Program-made: the position numbers and the translations under genes | The notes under the pieces: generated by a model | Told to the model about the DNA's origin: nothing | Seen by the model: only the letters and a program-made list of their open reading frames with translations | Database searches by the model: none | Source of the DNA: Anaerobacillus alkaliphilus | GTDB taxonomy: Bacteria; Bacillota; Bacilli; Bacillales; Anaerobacillaceae | Direction of reading: 5' to 3' | Assembly (NCBI RefSeq): GCF_004116265.1 | Contig: NZ_QOUX01000033.1 | Span: 1 to 57,845 of the forward strand | Length of the DNA stretch: 57,845 nt | In this document: in pieces, positions 8,305-17,006 of the stretch | Layout of the letters: every line of letters begins with the position of its first letter | How positions within the stretch are numbered: the first letter of the stretch is position 1

Positions 8305-8763
8305 ATGGATAACTTGAAAGTACATACATCGTCTCCTGAGCAAACCATGGAGTTGGCGGAGAGACTAGGACAATTCCTAGAAGCCGGCTCGGTGATCACG
8401 TTAGAAGGGGATTTAGGAGCAGGTAAAACACATTTTACAAAGGGCTTAGCCAAAGGTCTAGGTGTAAAAAGAAATGTTAATAGCCCTACTTTTACGATCA
8501 TTAAAGAGTACCAAGGAAGAATGCCACTATATCATATGGATGTGTACCGAGTCTGTGAAGCAGATGAAGACTTAGGCTTTGATGAATACTTTTATGGTGA
8601 AGGCGTAACCGTGGTAGAATGGGCTAGTTTGATTAAAGAGCAATTACCGAAAGAACGCCTTGACATTGAGATTTACCATGCGGGTGATGATCGAAGAGAA
8701 ATAGTTTTAAAACCACTAGGAGAACGGTATATCTTATTATGTAAGGAGTTACAAACAAAATGA
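8305..8763 (+). CDS. tsaE: tRNA t6A biosynthesis ATPase TsaE
   Basis: 152 residues. Walker A GDLGAGKTHFTKG, then SPTFTIIKEY and the HMDVYRV/ VEWA signatures of the TsaE (YdiB) ATPase, which drives the TsaBDE complex making N6-threonylcarbamoyladenosine in ANN-decoding tRNAs. ATG 8305 follows the thiL stop by one base with AAAGGTGA upstream; an in-frame extension into thiL has no ribosome site. Its stop overlaps the tsaB start by four bases. Confidence 0.95.
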   Translation: MDNLKVHTSSPEQTMELAERLGQFLEAGSVITLEGDLGAGKTHFTKGLAKGLGVKRNVNSPTFTIIKEYQGRMPLYHMDVYRVCEADEDLGFDEYFYGEGVTVVEWASLIKEQLPKERLDIEIYHAGDDRREIVLKPLGERYILLCKELQTK

Positions 8764-9470
8764 AGGTACTTGCTATAGATACATCTACATTTGTCATGGG
8801 TGTTGCCCTACTAGATGAAGATAAGGTATTAGGTGAAGTGATTACCAACCTGAAAGAAAATCATTCAATTCGATTAATGCCTGCTGTGGAAAAGTTGATG
8901 AAGGATGCAGGAGTCCATCCGAAAGAATTACACAAGATCGTTGTAGCTCATGGACCGGGCTCTTATACAGGAGTAAGAATTGGAGTTACGACTGCAAAAA
9001 CTCTAGCTTGGACATTAGGAATTCCTCTTATCGGAATTTCAAGTTTAGAGGCTTTAGCTCAAAATGGACGTTATTTTCATGGGGTTATCTCGCCTATCTT
9101 TGATGCCAGAAGAGGTCAAGTGTATACAGGACTCTACGGGAATAAAAATGGTCAGATACAGAACCTTAGGGAAGATCAAATTCTGTTACTTGAAGATTGG
9201 CTTACACAACTAAATAATGACTTTGAGAATATTCTTTTCTTAGGGAATGATGTCTCTCTGCATAGACAATTAATTATCGAGAAACTAGGGGGCAAAGCAA
9301 CATTCGGATTAGTAAGTGATCATAACCCAAGACCTGCAGAACTAGCAAGGTTAGCTTTAAATATGGAATCTAAAGAGGATATACATACATTTACCCCTAA
9401 TTATATTCGCTTAGCAGAAGCAGAGACAAACTGGTTAGCTAGTCAAAAAACTAAGGCCGAGCAAGGATAA
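8760..9470 (+). CDS. tsaB: tRNA t6A biosynthesis protein TsaB
   Basis: 236 residues, ASKHA fold. Starts MKVLAIDTSTFVMGVAL, then AHGPGSYTGVRIGVTTAKTLA, the TsaB signature. It is the non-catalytic partner of TsaD. ATG lies in an ATGA overlap with tsaE, so translation is coupled. Confidence 0.95.
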   Translation: MKVLAIDTSTFVMGVALLDEDKVLGEVITNLKENHSIRLMPAVEKLMKDAGVHPKELHKIVVAHGPGSYTGVRIGVTTAKTLAWTLGIPLIGISSLEALAQNGRYFHGVISPIFDARRGQVYTGLYGNKNGQIQNLREDQILLLEDWLTQLNNDFENILFLGNDVSLHRQLIIEKLGGKATFGLVSDHNPRPAELARLALNMESKEDIHTFTPNYIRLAEAETNWLASQKTKAEQG

Positions 9471-9474
9471 CTTT

Positions 9475-9924
9475 ATGGAAGCTACTTATAAAATTCGTTA
9501 TATGGTGAAAGAAGATATTGATGATGTGTTAGTAGTTGAAGAAAAGTCTTTTGCTACGCCATGGAGTCGTACAGCGTTTCTAAATGAAATTCTTCATAAT
9601 CAATTTGCCCATTATCTAGTTATCGAGAATGAAGGTGAAATTATTGGTTATTGTGGAGTGTGGATCATTGTCGATGAAGCTCATATTACTAACATTGCTA
9701 TTCATCCTAATTTTCGTGGCTTTAAGCTAGGAGAACAGTTGTTGGTTCATGCGATTGAATTAGCTCGAACATTAGGTGGTACGAAGATGACTTTGGAAGT
9801 TCGAGTATCAAACCATGTTGCCCAACGACTTTATAGTAAACTTGGCTTCAAGCCAGGAGGTATTAGAAAACAATATTATACAGATAATCAAGAGGATGCT
9901 CTTGTCATGTGGGTGGTCTTATAA
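9475..9924 (+). CDS. rimI: ribosomal protein S18 alanine N-acetyltransferase
   Basis: 149 residues, GNAT fold. [17 protein letters not shown] is the acetyl-CoA pyrophosphate loop (R/Q-x-x-G-x-G/A variant), [19 protein letters not shown] the C-terminal acceptor signature of RimI. Expected to acetylate the N terminus of S18. Four bases after tsaB; stop overlaps the tsaD start by one base (TAATG). Confidence 0.92.
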   Translation: MEATYKIRYMVKEDIDDVLVVEEKSFATPWSRTAFLNEILHNQFAHYLVIENEGEIIGYCGVWIIVDEAHITNIAIHPNFRGFKLGEQLLVHAIELARTLGGTKMTLEVRVSNHVAQRLYSKLGFKPGGIRKQYYTDNQEDALVMWVVL

Positions 9925-10937
9925 TGGAAAATAAATATATTTTAGCAATAGAAACAAGCTGTGATGAAACTGCAGCAGCTGTTATTAAAAATGGAAATGA
10001 GATCTTATCAAATGTTGTTGCCTCCCAAATCGAGAGTCATAAACGATTTGGTGGAGTCGTTCCGGAAATTGCTTCTCGCCATCATGTTGAACAGATCACG
10101 GTTATTATTGAGGAAGCAATGAAAGAGGCAGAGATTGATTATCCTGACCTGTCAGCAATAGCGGTAACAGAAGGTCCTGGGCTCGTAGGAGCTCTATTAA
10201 TTGGCGTAAATGCAGCAAAAGCACTTGCATTTGCTCATGACCTACCTTTAATCGGTGTTCATCATATAGCTGGACATATTTATGCCAACCAGTTGATAAC
10301 GGAGCTTAAATTTCCTTTAATGACCTTGGTTGTTTCAGGGGGGCATACAGAACTCGTCTATATGAAAGATCATGGTAGCTTTGAGGTAATCGGTGAGACG
10401 AGAGATGATGCGGTAGGAGAGGCTTATGATAAAGTAGCGAGAACGTTAAAACTCCCTTATCCAGGTGGACCTCATATTGATCGGCTAGCAGCAATTGGAA
10501 CGCCTTCAATTGATCTTCCAAGAGCTTGGTTAGAGCCGGAGTCATATGATTTTTCTTTCAGTGGATTAAAATCAGCAGTTATTAACACCTTACATAATGC
10601 AAATCAAAAAGGCGTTGAAATTTCAAATGAAGATTTAGCTGCAAGCTTCCAGGAAAGCGTCATTGAGGTCCTTGTGGAAAAGTCGAAACGAGCGGCTAAA
10701 GAATATAATGTGAAACAGTTCCTAGTCGCTGGTGGAGTCGCCGCAAATAAAGGATTAAGAGAAAAGCTAACAGCTGAATTTGATAAATCGGCGATAGAGA
10801 TAATTATCCCACCACTAAAGTTATGCACAGATAATGCTGCTATGATAGGTGCTGCGGCTTTCATAAAGCTAGAAAAGAAGCATTTTTCAGACTATCGATT
10901 AAATGGTAATCCAGGGTTAGATTTAGAAAAACAATAA
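9924..10937 (+). CDS. tsaD: tRNA t6A threonylcarbamoyltransferase TsaD
   Basis: 337 residues. [13 protein letters not shown] at the N terminus, SRHHVEQ with the metal histidines, [22 protein letters not shown], and [10 protein letters not shown] are TsaD (formerly Gcp) hallmarks. It transfers the threonylcarbamoyl group to A37. ATG 9924 sits in the rimI stop; an in-frame upstream start within rimI is less likely. Last gene of the operon. Confidence 0.95.
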   Translation: MENKYILAIETSCDETAAAVIKNGNEILSNVVASQIESHKRFGGVVPEIASRHHVEQITVIIEEAMKEAEIDYPDLSAIAVTEGPGLVGALLIGVNAAKALAFAHDLPLIGVHHIAGHIYANQLITELKFPLMTLVVSGGHTELVYMKDHGSFEVIGETRDDAVGEAYDKVARTLKLPYPGGPHIDRLAAIGTPSIDLPRAWLEPESYDFSFSGLKSAVINTLHNANQKGVEISNEDLAASFQESVIEVLVEKSKRAAKEYNVKQFLVAGGVAANKGLREKLTAEFDKSAIEIIIPPLKLCTDNAAMIGAAAFIKLEKKHFSDYRLNGNPGLDLEKQ

Positions 10938-10945
10938 AAGTTGTC

Positions 10946-10985
10946 GAAGGCTGTTCTTTAAAATTAAGGGCAGCTTTTTTATTGT
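10946..10985 (+). terminator. terminator after tsaD
   Basis: AAGGCTGTTCTT pairs (with G-U pairs) with AAGGGCAGCTTT, followed by TTTT. Confidence 0.75.
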
Positions 10986-11019
10986 CGAATTTGTCTTTAT
11001 AAACAGTTTTTCAACAAAA

Positions 11020-11265
11020 TGAGGATAAGTGTGAAGAACGTAAAGTTACCAAGGGTTTTATAAAAAAGGAAAAAGGGGAACGTAGGTACTTATTAACAAC
11101 TCAATTGTGGATAATGTGGATAAGTGCTGCAAAGGGTGTCGAAATAAGGATATATAGTGTGAATAATTACTTTGGGGATAAAACTGTGGATATTGTTAAT
11201 AACTTTTCATTAAGCTTGAAAATAAAGGTTTAAGTTGTGGGTAATGTTGTTGATAATGTGGATAT
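11020..11265 (+). promoter_or_regulatory. DnaA-box cluster downstream of tsaD
   Basis: Three sites match the DnaA box complement TGTGNATAA: 11106-11114, 11115-11123 (directly abutting) and 11158-11166. Five more match 8 of 9: 11020-11028, 11030-11038, 11185-11193, 11236-11244, 11257-11265. All point the same way. In B. subtilis a DnaA-box cluster lies at the same place (gcp-ydiF); it titrates DnaA and damps initiation. Position next to a membrane-protein gene also allows a regulatory role. Confidence 0.85.
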
Positions 11266-11304
11266 GTCAGAAAATTTATGAATATTTCTATTCCGAGGGT
11301 GTTT

Positions 11305-13422
11305 ATGAACATTAAAAGAAACTTGCTGTTGCTATTTATAATGTACCTGTTTATTTTATGTGGAAAACCTGTTTTTGCTGAAGAGTACTCGAAAAACCTT
11401 ACAATCATTTTAGTACCAGATTTCTCTTTTCAAGAAGTTACATGGTTAATAGAGAATGGGCATGAAGATGAGTTGTGGAAAACTGGTGGAATGTCAGCAG
11501 TCAATATCCGCCCTGATGGTCCATACTCTTATTTAAATAATATTGTTAGTATTGCATCAGGCTCTCGAGGGCTAGGTGTTGAAGGCTGGAATGCGTTTGT
11601 GAAAGGTGAATTGGATAGTGGAGTATTAGTTGAAGAACTTTATCAACAATGGACGGGTAGAACTGTTGATGAAGGAAAAGTATTTCATCCCTTATTTCAC
11701 AAACTTGTTGATAAAAATAAAGATACGACATATCGCACAAAAGTAGGCATACTTGGGCAAACACTAAAAGAGCATGGTGTAAACAGCTATGTTATTGGTA
11801 ATAGCGACATTGGCCAAGAAAAAGTAAGATATGGACCTACGCTTATAATGGATCGAGAAGGATTTGCTCATGGTTATTTACTGGAAGGAACGAAACCGAG
11901 TAAAGGTTCTCCAGGTGGAGTGGTGATGGATGTAGATAATATCTTCACAGTTTTATCCACACCTAAAGCAGAACCGTCTCTTACTGTCATTGAATGGGGA
12001 GACTTGTATCGATTGTATAAGCAAAAAAGTAATATGGAGGCAGATTACTTTGAGAAACAATATGAAACAGCATTGTTAAACTTAGAGAAATTCCTGACGC
12101 TCCTAGTTGAGAATGGTTATACACAAAATATTATGTTGTTATCCCCAATGATGAATAGTGATGCTTACCAAAATAAAGAACGGTTAGCTCCACTATTTTA
12201 TTGGAGTCATTCATCCACATTTTATTTACAGTCATCTACAACAAGACAACCGTTTGTCGTCAGCAATTTAGATATGGTACCAACTATCCTTCACTTTTTT
12301 GAGATAGAGGCTGAAGATAATTTTTTTGGGAAACCAATTCAAAGAGTAGCAACTATCGGGCCAACATTAGAAGAAGGTTTAACTAAGATTGATCTAATGT
12401 TTACAATTTTTAAAACTCGAAATGTAATCTTATCAAGCTATATTACCTTACTTGTTCTTTTATTAATTATTACTAGTGTTATTATTATGTTTAAAATACA
12501 GATTGCTTTTTGGAAAGAGATTGCAAAAATTTTGCTTATCGCCGGGATAAGTTCACCATTATGGTTACTTATCACCCCATATAGTTTGTATTACATTCAA
12601 CCAAACGTCTATCTGATACTGCTAATCTTTTGTAGCTATATTACAGGTTTCCTCGTTGTAAGGTTTGTTCCTAAACCTATATTTTTCATGAGCATAGCTC
12701 TATTTTCAGCCATAACAATAGACTTGCTCATGGGAAACTTCTTTATGCAAAGATCCTATTTAGGGTATGATCCAATCATAGGCGCTAGATATTATGGGAT
12801 CGGTAATGAATTTGCAGGTGTCTATTTAATTGCAGGACTTCTTCTATTAGAAAGGCCACTTTTTAGAAGATGGTTATTAGTAATCGTGTTAAGCATAAGC
12901 CAACTCTTTTTATTAAGTTCAACAAATCTAGGAGCTAACGCAGGTGCAACCATTTCTGCTGGAATTATGTTTGGTTATTACGGGTATCGCAACTATTTTC
13001 CCAATATGAATTGGCGAAAGCTTATGATGATTTTTTTATGCCTCCTAGCTGTGACTATTTTGTTTCTGTTACTTACGCAAATGAACGGGAAGGAATCGCA
13101 TATTGGCTATGCATTTACAAGAATGTTCCAAGGTGACTTTCAATACATCGTTGATACGATTAAAAGGAAGCTCGAAATGAATTGGAAAATTTTTCGATTC
13201 AGTAATTGGACGCAACTGTTTGTGACAACATATCTTTTGATTGCATTATATTTATGGCGGAAAAAAGGGATTGTCAGTAGTGGGGTAAAGAGGCTTCTTA
13301 TTCAAACAGGAGTTGTTGCTTCGGTTACTTTATTATTACTAAATGACTCTGGTGTCGTAGCAGCTGCTACATCGATGTTTATCATTGTTTGTACGAGCTA
13401 TTATTGGGCACTAGATGAATAA
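11305..13422 (+). CDS. membrane protein with extracytoplasmic alkaline-phosphatase-like domain
   Basis: 705 residues. N-terminal signal peptide (MNIKRNLLLLFIMYLFILCG...VFA), then ~350 residues outside the membrane that resemble the alkaline phosphatase/sulfatase superfamily (LTIILVPDFSF at the first strand, SGSRGLGVEGWNAF, later SNLDMVPTILHFFEIE), then about ten membrane segments. The classical nucleophile-metal aspartate/serine motif is not obvious, so activity is uncertain. ATG 11305 has GAGGGTG just upstream; ATG 11278 has no ribosome site. The gene begins 40 bp after the last DnaA box. It is inserted between tsaD and ydiF relative to B. subtilis. Role unknown, perhaps envelope polymer or lipid-linked phosphate modification. 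Confidence 0.65.
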   Translation: MNIKRNLLLLFIMYLFILCGKPVFAEEYSKNLTIILVPDFSFQEVTWLIENGHEDELWKTGGMSAVNIRPDGPYSYLNNIVSIASGSRGLGVEGWNAFVKGELDSGVLVEELYQQWTGRTVDEGKVFHPLFHKLVDKNKDTTYRTKVGILGQTLKEHGVNSYVIGNSDIGQEKVRYGPTLIMDREGFAHGYLLEGTKPSKGSPGGVVMDVDNIFTVLSTPKAEPSLTVIEWGDLYRLYKQKSNMEADYFEKQYETALLNLEKFLTLLVENGYTQNIMLLSPMMNSDAYQNKERLAPLFYWSHSSTFYLQSSTTRQPFVVSNLDMVPTILHFFEIEAEDNFFGKPIQRVATIGPTLEEGLTKIDLMFTIFKTRNVILSSYITLLVLLLIITSVIIMFKIQIAFWKEIAKILLIAGISSPLWLLITPYSLYYIQPNVYLILLIFCSYITGFLVVRFVPKPIFFMSIALFSAITIDLLMGNFFMQRSYLGYDPIIGARYYGIGNEFAGVYLIAGLLLLERPLFRRWLLVIVLSISQLFLLSSTNLGANAGATISAGIMFGYYGYRNYFPNMNWRKLMMIFLCLLAVTILFLLLTQMNGKESHIGYAFTRMFQGDFQYIVDTIKRKLEMNWKIFRFSNWTQLFVTTYLLIALYLWRKKGIVSSGVKRLLIQTGVVASVTLLLLNDSGVVAAATSMFIIVCTSYYWALDE

Positions 13423-13462
13423 AATTGTGTAAGTAGTGCATCGAAGCACTACTTACACAATT
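13423..13462. terminator. bidirectional terminator hairpin
   Basis: 17-bp perfect stem AATTGTGTAAGTAGTGC / GCACTACTTACACAATT with a 6-nt loop, between convergent genes; a TTTT run follows on the minus strand. Confidence 0.85.
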
Positions 13463-13474
13463 CAAAATTCACAC

Positions 13475-15403
13475 TTATTCCTCTAGTTCACTCCACTCTT
13501 CCATGAGAGAATCTAGTTCTTGTTTTTGTTGTTCAATTTCATTGTTAAGTTGAGCTACTTGATTGTGATCTTGGTAGACCTCTGGGTCACAAAGAGCTTC
13601 TTCCTTTTCAGCAATTGATAGTTCAATTTTTTCAATGGTCTGTTCAATTTCCTCTAGACGCCTCTGACGTTGACGTTCTTTTCGTTTTGCTTCTTTGTCT
13701 TGAAGGAATGTTTGTTTATTTGGTTGTTCTTCTTGATGCTGAACCTTTACCTCTTGTTTTTCTTTTAATTCCTTGCGTTCAAGGTTCTCTTGTTTCTTCA
13801 ATAGGTAGTAATCATAATCTCCAATGTAGTCGATTAGACCTTCGTAAGTCATTTCCACGACTCGTGTCGCCATCCGGTTTACAAAATAACGGTCATGGGA
13901 TACAAACAGGATTGTGCCAGGATAATCTAGCAATGCACTTTCAAGAATTTCTTTGCTGTCTAGATCAAGATGGTTTGTTGGCTCGTCCAAAATTAAAAAA
14001 TTAGCTTTTTGCATCATTAATTTTGCTAGTGCCACGCGAGCTTTTTCTCCGCCACTTAAATCAGAAACGCTTTTGAGCACATCGTCACCACTAAATAGGA
14101 AGTTACCTAAGATCGTTCGAATTTCTTTTTCGGGTGTAAGAGGATAATCATCCCAAAGTTCATATAATACCTGTTTATTAGAATTCAGCTTTGCTTGTTC
14201 CTGGTCATAGTAACCAATTGTGACATTACTACCGTACTTTATTGTTCCTGCTACAGGACTTAATTGCTCGGTAATGATTTTTAATAGAGTAGATTTTCCG
14301 ATACCATTTGGTCCAAGTAATGCAATACTTTCTGATCGATTGACTGCCAAGGTAAGCTTTTCAAATAAAGGCTTACTATTTGGGTAGCCTCCGGAAAGTT
14401 GATCAATTCTTAATACATCATTACCAGTTTGCTTTTTAATCTCAAATGAAAAGCGAGCAGACTTTTCATCTCCTTGAGGGCGATCTAATACATCCATTCG
14501 TTCTAGTTGTTTCCGACGACTTTGTGCTCGTTTCGTGGTAGATGCTCGGGCAATATTCTTTTCAACAAATGTTCTCAGCTTATCAATTTCATCTTGTTGC
14601 TTTTCGTACTGCTTCATTTCAATTTCATAGCGCTTTGCTTTTTCATCCAAGTAATGGCTGTAGTTACCAACAAATTTCGTTGCTTTTGTTCTGGATATTT
14701 CATAGACAACATTGGCAACCTTGTCAAGGAAGTAACGGTCATGGGAAACAATTAAAATAGCGCCATCATAGTGAAGAAGATATTGTTCTAACCAGGCAAG
14801 AGTTTCTAAGTCTAGGTGGTTTGTCGGCTCGTCCAAAATAAGTAGATCAGGGCGGGTTAGTAATAGTTTACCTAATGCTAGGCGAGTTTTTTGGCCACCA
14901 CTTAATGTTGAAACTTCGGTGCTATAGTCTTTATCAGAAAAGTGTAAACCCGATAGTATACCGCGAATATCAGCTTCATATTTATAACCGCCTCTTTCTT
15001 TAAAGCTCTCAGAAAGTAGATCATAATCTTTTAAAAGTTTTTCATATACTTTTTCGTCGCTAATACATTCAGGATCTGACATTTTGGCTTCCAAGTTTCG
15101 CAACTCTTTTTCCATTTGGATGAGAGGAGCAAATACGGTTAACATCTCGTCCCAGATAGAACGACTCGATTCTAAACCAGTATCTTGAGCTAAATAGCCT
15201 ATCGTTACATCTTTAGGAATAATAATGTCACCAGAATTGTAAGATAGTTTTCCGGCAATAATTTTTAAAAGAGTAGATTTACCAGCACCGTTTCTACCAA
15301 CGATCGCAACACGATCTTGTGAATGAACTTCTAATTTTATATTCGATAATATTGGTTCCACACCAAATGTTTTTGTTAATTGGACACACTGTAAAAGTAT
15401 CAT
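13475..15403 (-). CDS. ydiF: ABC-F family ATPase (YdiF)
   Basis: 642 residues with two ABC modules and no membrane part. Walker A GRNGAGKST and GPNGIGKST, signatures LSGGQ and LSGGE, Walker B LLILDEPTNHLDLETLAW and FLILDEPTNHLDLDS, a charged linker between, and a long C-terminal coiled coil (last ~90 residues, mostly E/K/Q). ABC-F proteins act on the ribosome (translation factor or ribosome protection). Convergent with 11305 and divergent from moaC, as in B. subtilis. Confidence 0.93.
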   Translation of the reverse strand: MILLQCVQLTKTFGVEPILSNIKLEVHSQDRVAIVGRNGAGKSTLLKIIAGKLSYNSGDIIIPKDVTIGYLAQDTGLESSRSIWDEMLTVFAPLIQMEKELRNLEAKMSDPECISDEKVYEKLLKDYDLLSESFKERGGYKYEADIRGILSGLHFSDKDYSTEVSTLSGGQKTRLALGKLLLTRPDLLILDEPTNHLDLETLAWLEQYLLHYDGAILIVSHDRYFLDKVANVVYEISRTKATKFVGNYSHYLDEKAKRYEIEMKQYEKQQDEIDKLRTFVEKNIARASTTKRAQSRRKQLERMDVLDRPQGDEKSARFSFEIKKQTGNDVLRIDQLSGGYPNSKPLFEKLTLAVNRSESIALLGPNGIGKSTLLKIITEQLSPVAGTIKYGSNVTIGYYDQEQAKLNSNKQVLYELWDDYPLTPEKEIRTILGNFLFSGDDVLKSVSDLSGGEKARVALAKLMMQKANFLILDEPTNHLDLDSKEILESALLDYPGTILFVSHDRYFVNRMATRVVEMTYEGLIDYIGDYDYYLLKKQENLERKELKEKQEVKVQHQEEQPNKQTFLQDKEAKRKERQRQRRLEEIEQTIEKIELSIAEKEEALCDPEVYQDHNQVAQLNNEIEQQKQELDSLMEEWSELEE

Positions 15404-15562
15404 AAATTCATCATCCTAACATAAGTAGCAATCTAACGTTTATTCCATTATAATATACCGTTAGTGTACCGTAATTAATTATGGACAAGCAAATAATACT
15501 TTCAGCAATACCAATTGAATTTAAAATTAGATATTTCATTTGTGTTACAAAAAATGAAACGA

Positions 15563-15590
15563 TTACAAATTTGACAAAATGGTGTACAAT
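15563..15590 (+). promoter_or_regulatory. possible sigma-A promoter of moaC-rex
   Basis: TTACAA near 15563, 16-bp spacer, TACAAT near 15585. An overlapping TTGACA (15572-15577) has no matching -10, so the assignment is tentative. Confidence 0.4.
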
Positions 15591-15623
15591 ATACTTGTGA
15601 CGGTTTGAAAGGGGACATTTAGT

Positions 15624-16118
15624 ATGTCAGAATTTACTCATTTTAATGAACAAGGTCGCGCAAAAATGGTAGATATCTCAGAAAAAAATGAGACAATACG
15701 AACAGCATTAGCTAAGACTAGTGTCGAAGTAGGGAAAGAAATATACGAGAAAATTCGTCAAGGCTCCATAGGAAAAGGCGATGTACTAGCTGTTGCACAA
15801 GTGGCAGGCGTTATGGCAGCCAAGAAAACAGCAGATTGGATACCGATGTGTCATCCACTAGCATTAACAGGTGTTGATGTAACGTTTGATTGGCATACAA
15901 ATGAAGATAACTATAAACTTAACATTTACGTAAAAGTAAAAACTAAAGGAAGTACCGGAGTAGAGATGGAAGCACTAACGGCAGCCTCTGCGGTAGCCCT
16001 GACAGTTTATGATATGTGTAAAGCTGTAGATAAAGGGATGGTTATTGGACCTACATACTTAATGGAAAAAACAGGCGGAAAAAGTGGAGATTTTAAAAGA
16101 GAAACAGAAATAGAATAA
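15624..16118 (+). CDS. moaC: cyclic pyranopterin monophosphate synthase
   Basis: 164 residues. [29 protein letters not shown] with the conserved [19 protein letters not shown] and [10 protein letters not shown] are all MoaC signatures. It forms cPMP, the first molybdenum-cofactor intermediate. ATG follows GAAAGGGGAC. Upstream of rex as in Bacillus (ydiG-ydiH). Confidence 0.95.
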   Translation: MSEFTHFNEQGRAKMVDISEKNETIRTALAKTSVEVGKEIYEKIRQGSIGKGDVLAVAQVAGVMAAKKTADWIPMCHPLALTGVDVTFDWHTNEDNYKLNIYVKVKTKGSTGVEMEALTAASAVALTVYDMCKAVDKGMVIGPTYLMEKTGGKSGDFKRETEIE

Positions 16119-16290
16119 TAAACTAAAAAAAATTTGTACCAACTAAAGGGAGAAACCAGGGGATTGTCGGTAGCATATGTGAATTGATAAACAAGAATAA
16201 GGTGTGGCTATAGAAAACAGGGGGTATAATTACTACCCTAGATTTTGTTTGCCCTTTATCCAGTTAAAAGGTACAGGTTGGAGGCAGAAA

Positions 16291-16926
16291 ATGAATATCG
16301 ATCAAACGAAAATTCCTCAAGCGACTGCAAAACGATTACCTTTGTATTATCGATTTTTAGAAAATTTACAAGCATCTGGGAAACAACGAGTATCGTCTTC
16401 GGAATTAAGTGAAGCGGTAAAAGTCGATTCTGCAACAATTCGACGTGACTTTTCTTATTTTGGAGCTTTAGGTAAGAAAGGTTATGGATATAACGTTAAT
16501 TATCTACTAACTTTTTTTAGAAAAACATTAGACCAAGACGAGGTTACAAATGTAACCTTAATAGGTGTCGGGAATTTAGGGACAGCATTTTTGCATTATA
16601 ACTTTTCAAAAAATAATAGTACAAAAATAGATATGGCCTTTGATGTTGATGTTAACAAAGTAGGAACAGAGATTGGTAACGTTCCAATATATCATTTAGA
16701 TGATTTGGAAAAGATCCTGGATCCAAACGTTTCAGTTGCAATTCTAACCGTACCTTCTTCTGTAGCACAAAAAGTTGCAGATCGCTTGGTAGCTTGCGGT
16801 ATTAAAGGTATCTTAAACTTTACTCCTGCACGTTTATCGGTTCCAAAAAACGTACGAGTTCATCACATCGATTTATCGGTAGAACTTCAATCGTTAATTT
16901 ACTTCTTGAAGCATTATCCAATTTAA
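16291..16926 (+). CDS. rex: redox-sensing transcriptional repressor Rex
   Basis: 211 residues. N-terminal winged helix ([19 protein letters not shown] is the recognition region) and C-terminal Rossmann NADH-sensing domain ([14 protein letters not shown]). Rex represses fermentative and anaerobic respiration genes until NADH rises. ATG 16291 has GGAGGC 8 nt upstream; an in-frame opening from 16204 lacks a site. Rex presence is consistent with facultative anaerobic life. Confidence 0.95.
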   Translation: MNIDQTKIPQATAKRLPLYYRFLENLQASGKQRVSSSELSEAVKVDSATIRRDFSYFGALGKKGYGYNVNYLLTFFRKTLDQDEVTNVTLIGVGNLGTAFLHYNFSKNNSTKIDMAFDVDVNKVGTEIGNVPIYHLDDLEKILDPNVSVAILTVPSSVAQKVADRLVACGIKGILNFTPARLSVPKNVRVHHIDLSVELQSLIYFLKHYPI

Positions 16927-16931
16927 AGTTG

Positions 16932-16963
16932 AAAGGTTATCACTAAAGTGGTAGCCTTTTTTG
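16932..16963 (+). terminator. terminator of rex
   Basis: AAAGGTTATCAC, TAAA loop, GTGGTAGCCTTT then TTTT; two G-U pairs. Confidence 0.85.
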
Positions 16964-17006
16964 TTTCTGGTTAGTCTTGTTAATCTAAGTGGGAAACCAT
17001 GTTAAG

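Noticed and set aside
13615-14760. Several open frames on the plus strand inside ydiF
   Set aside because: Shadows of a well supported ABC-F gene on the other strand.
15540-15570. Rex operator upstream of moaC-rex
   Set aside because: TTTGTGTTACAAA only loosely resembles the Rex box TTGTGAAATATTTCACAA.
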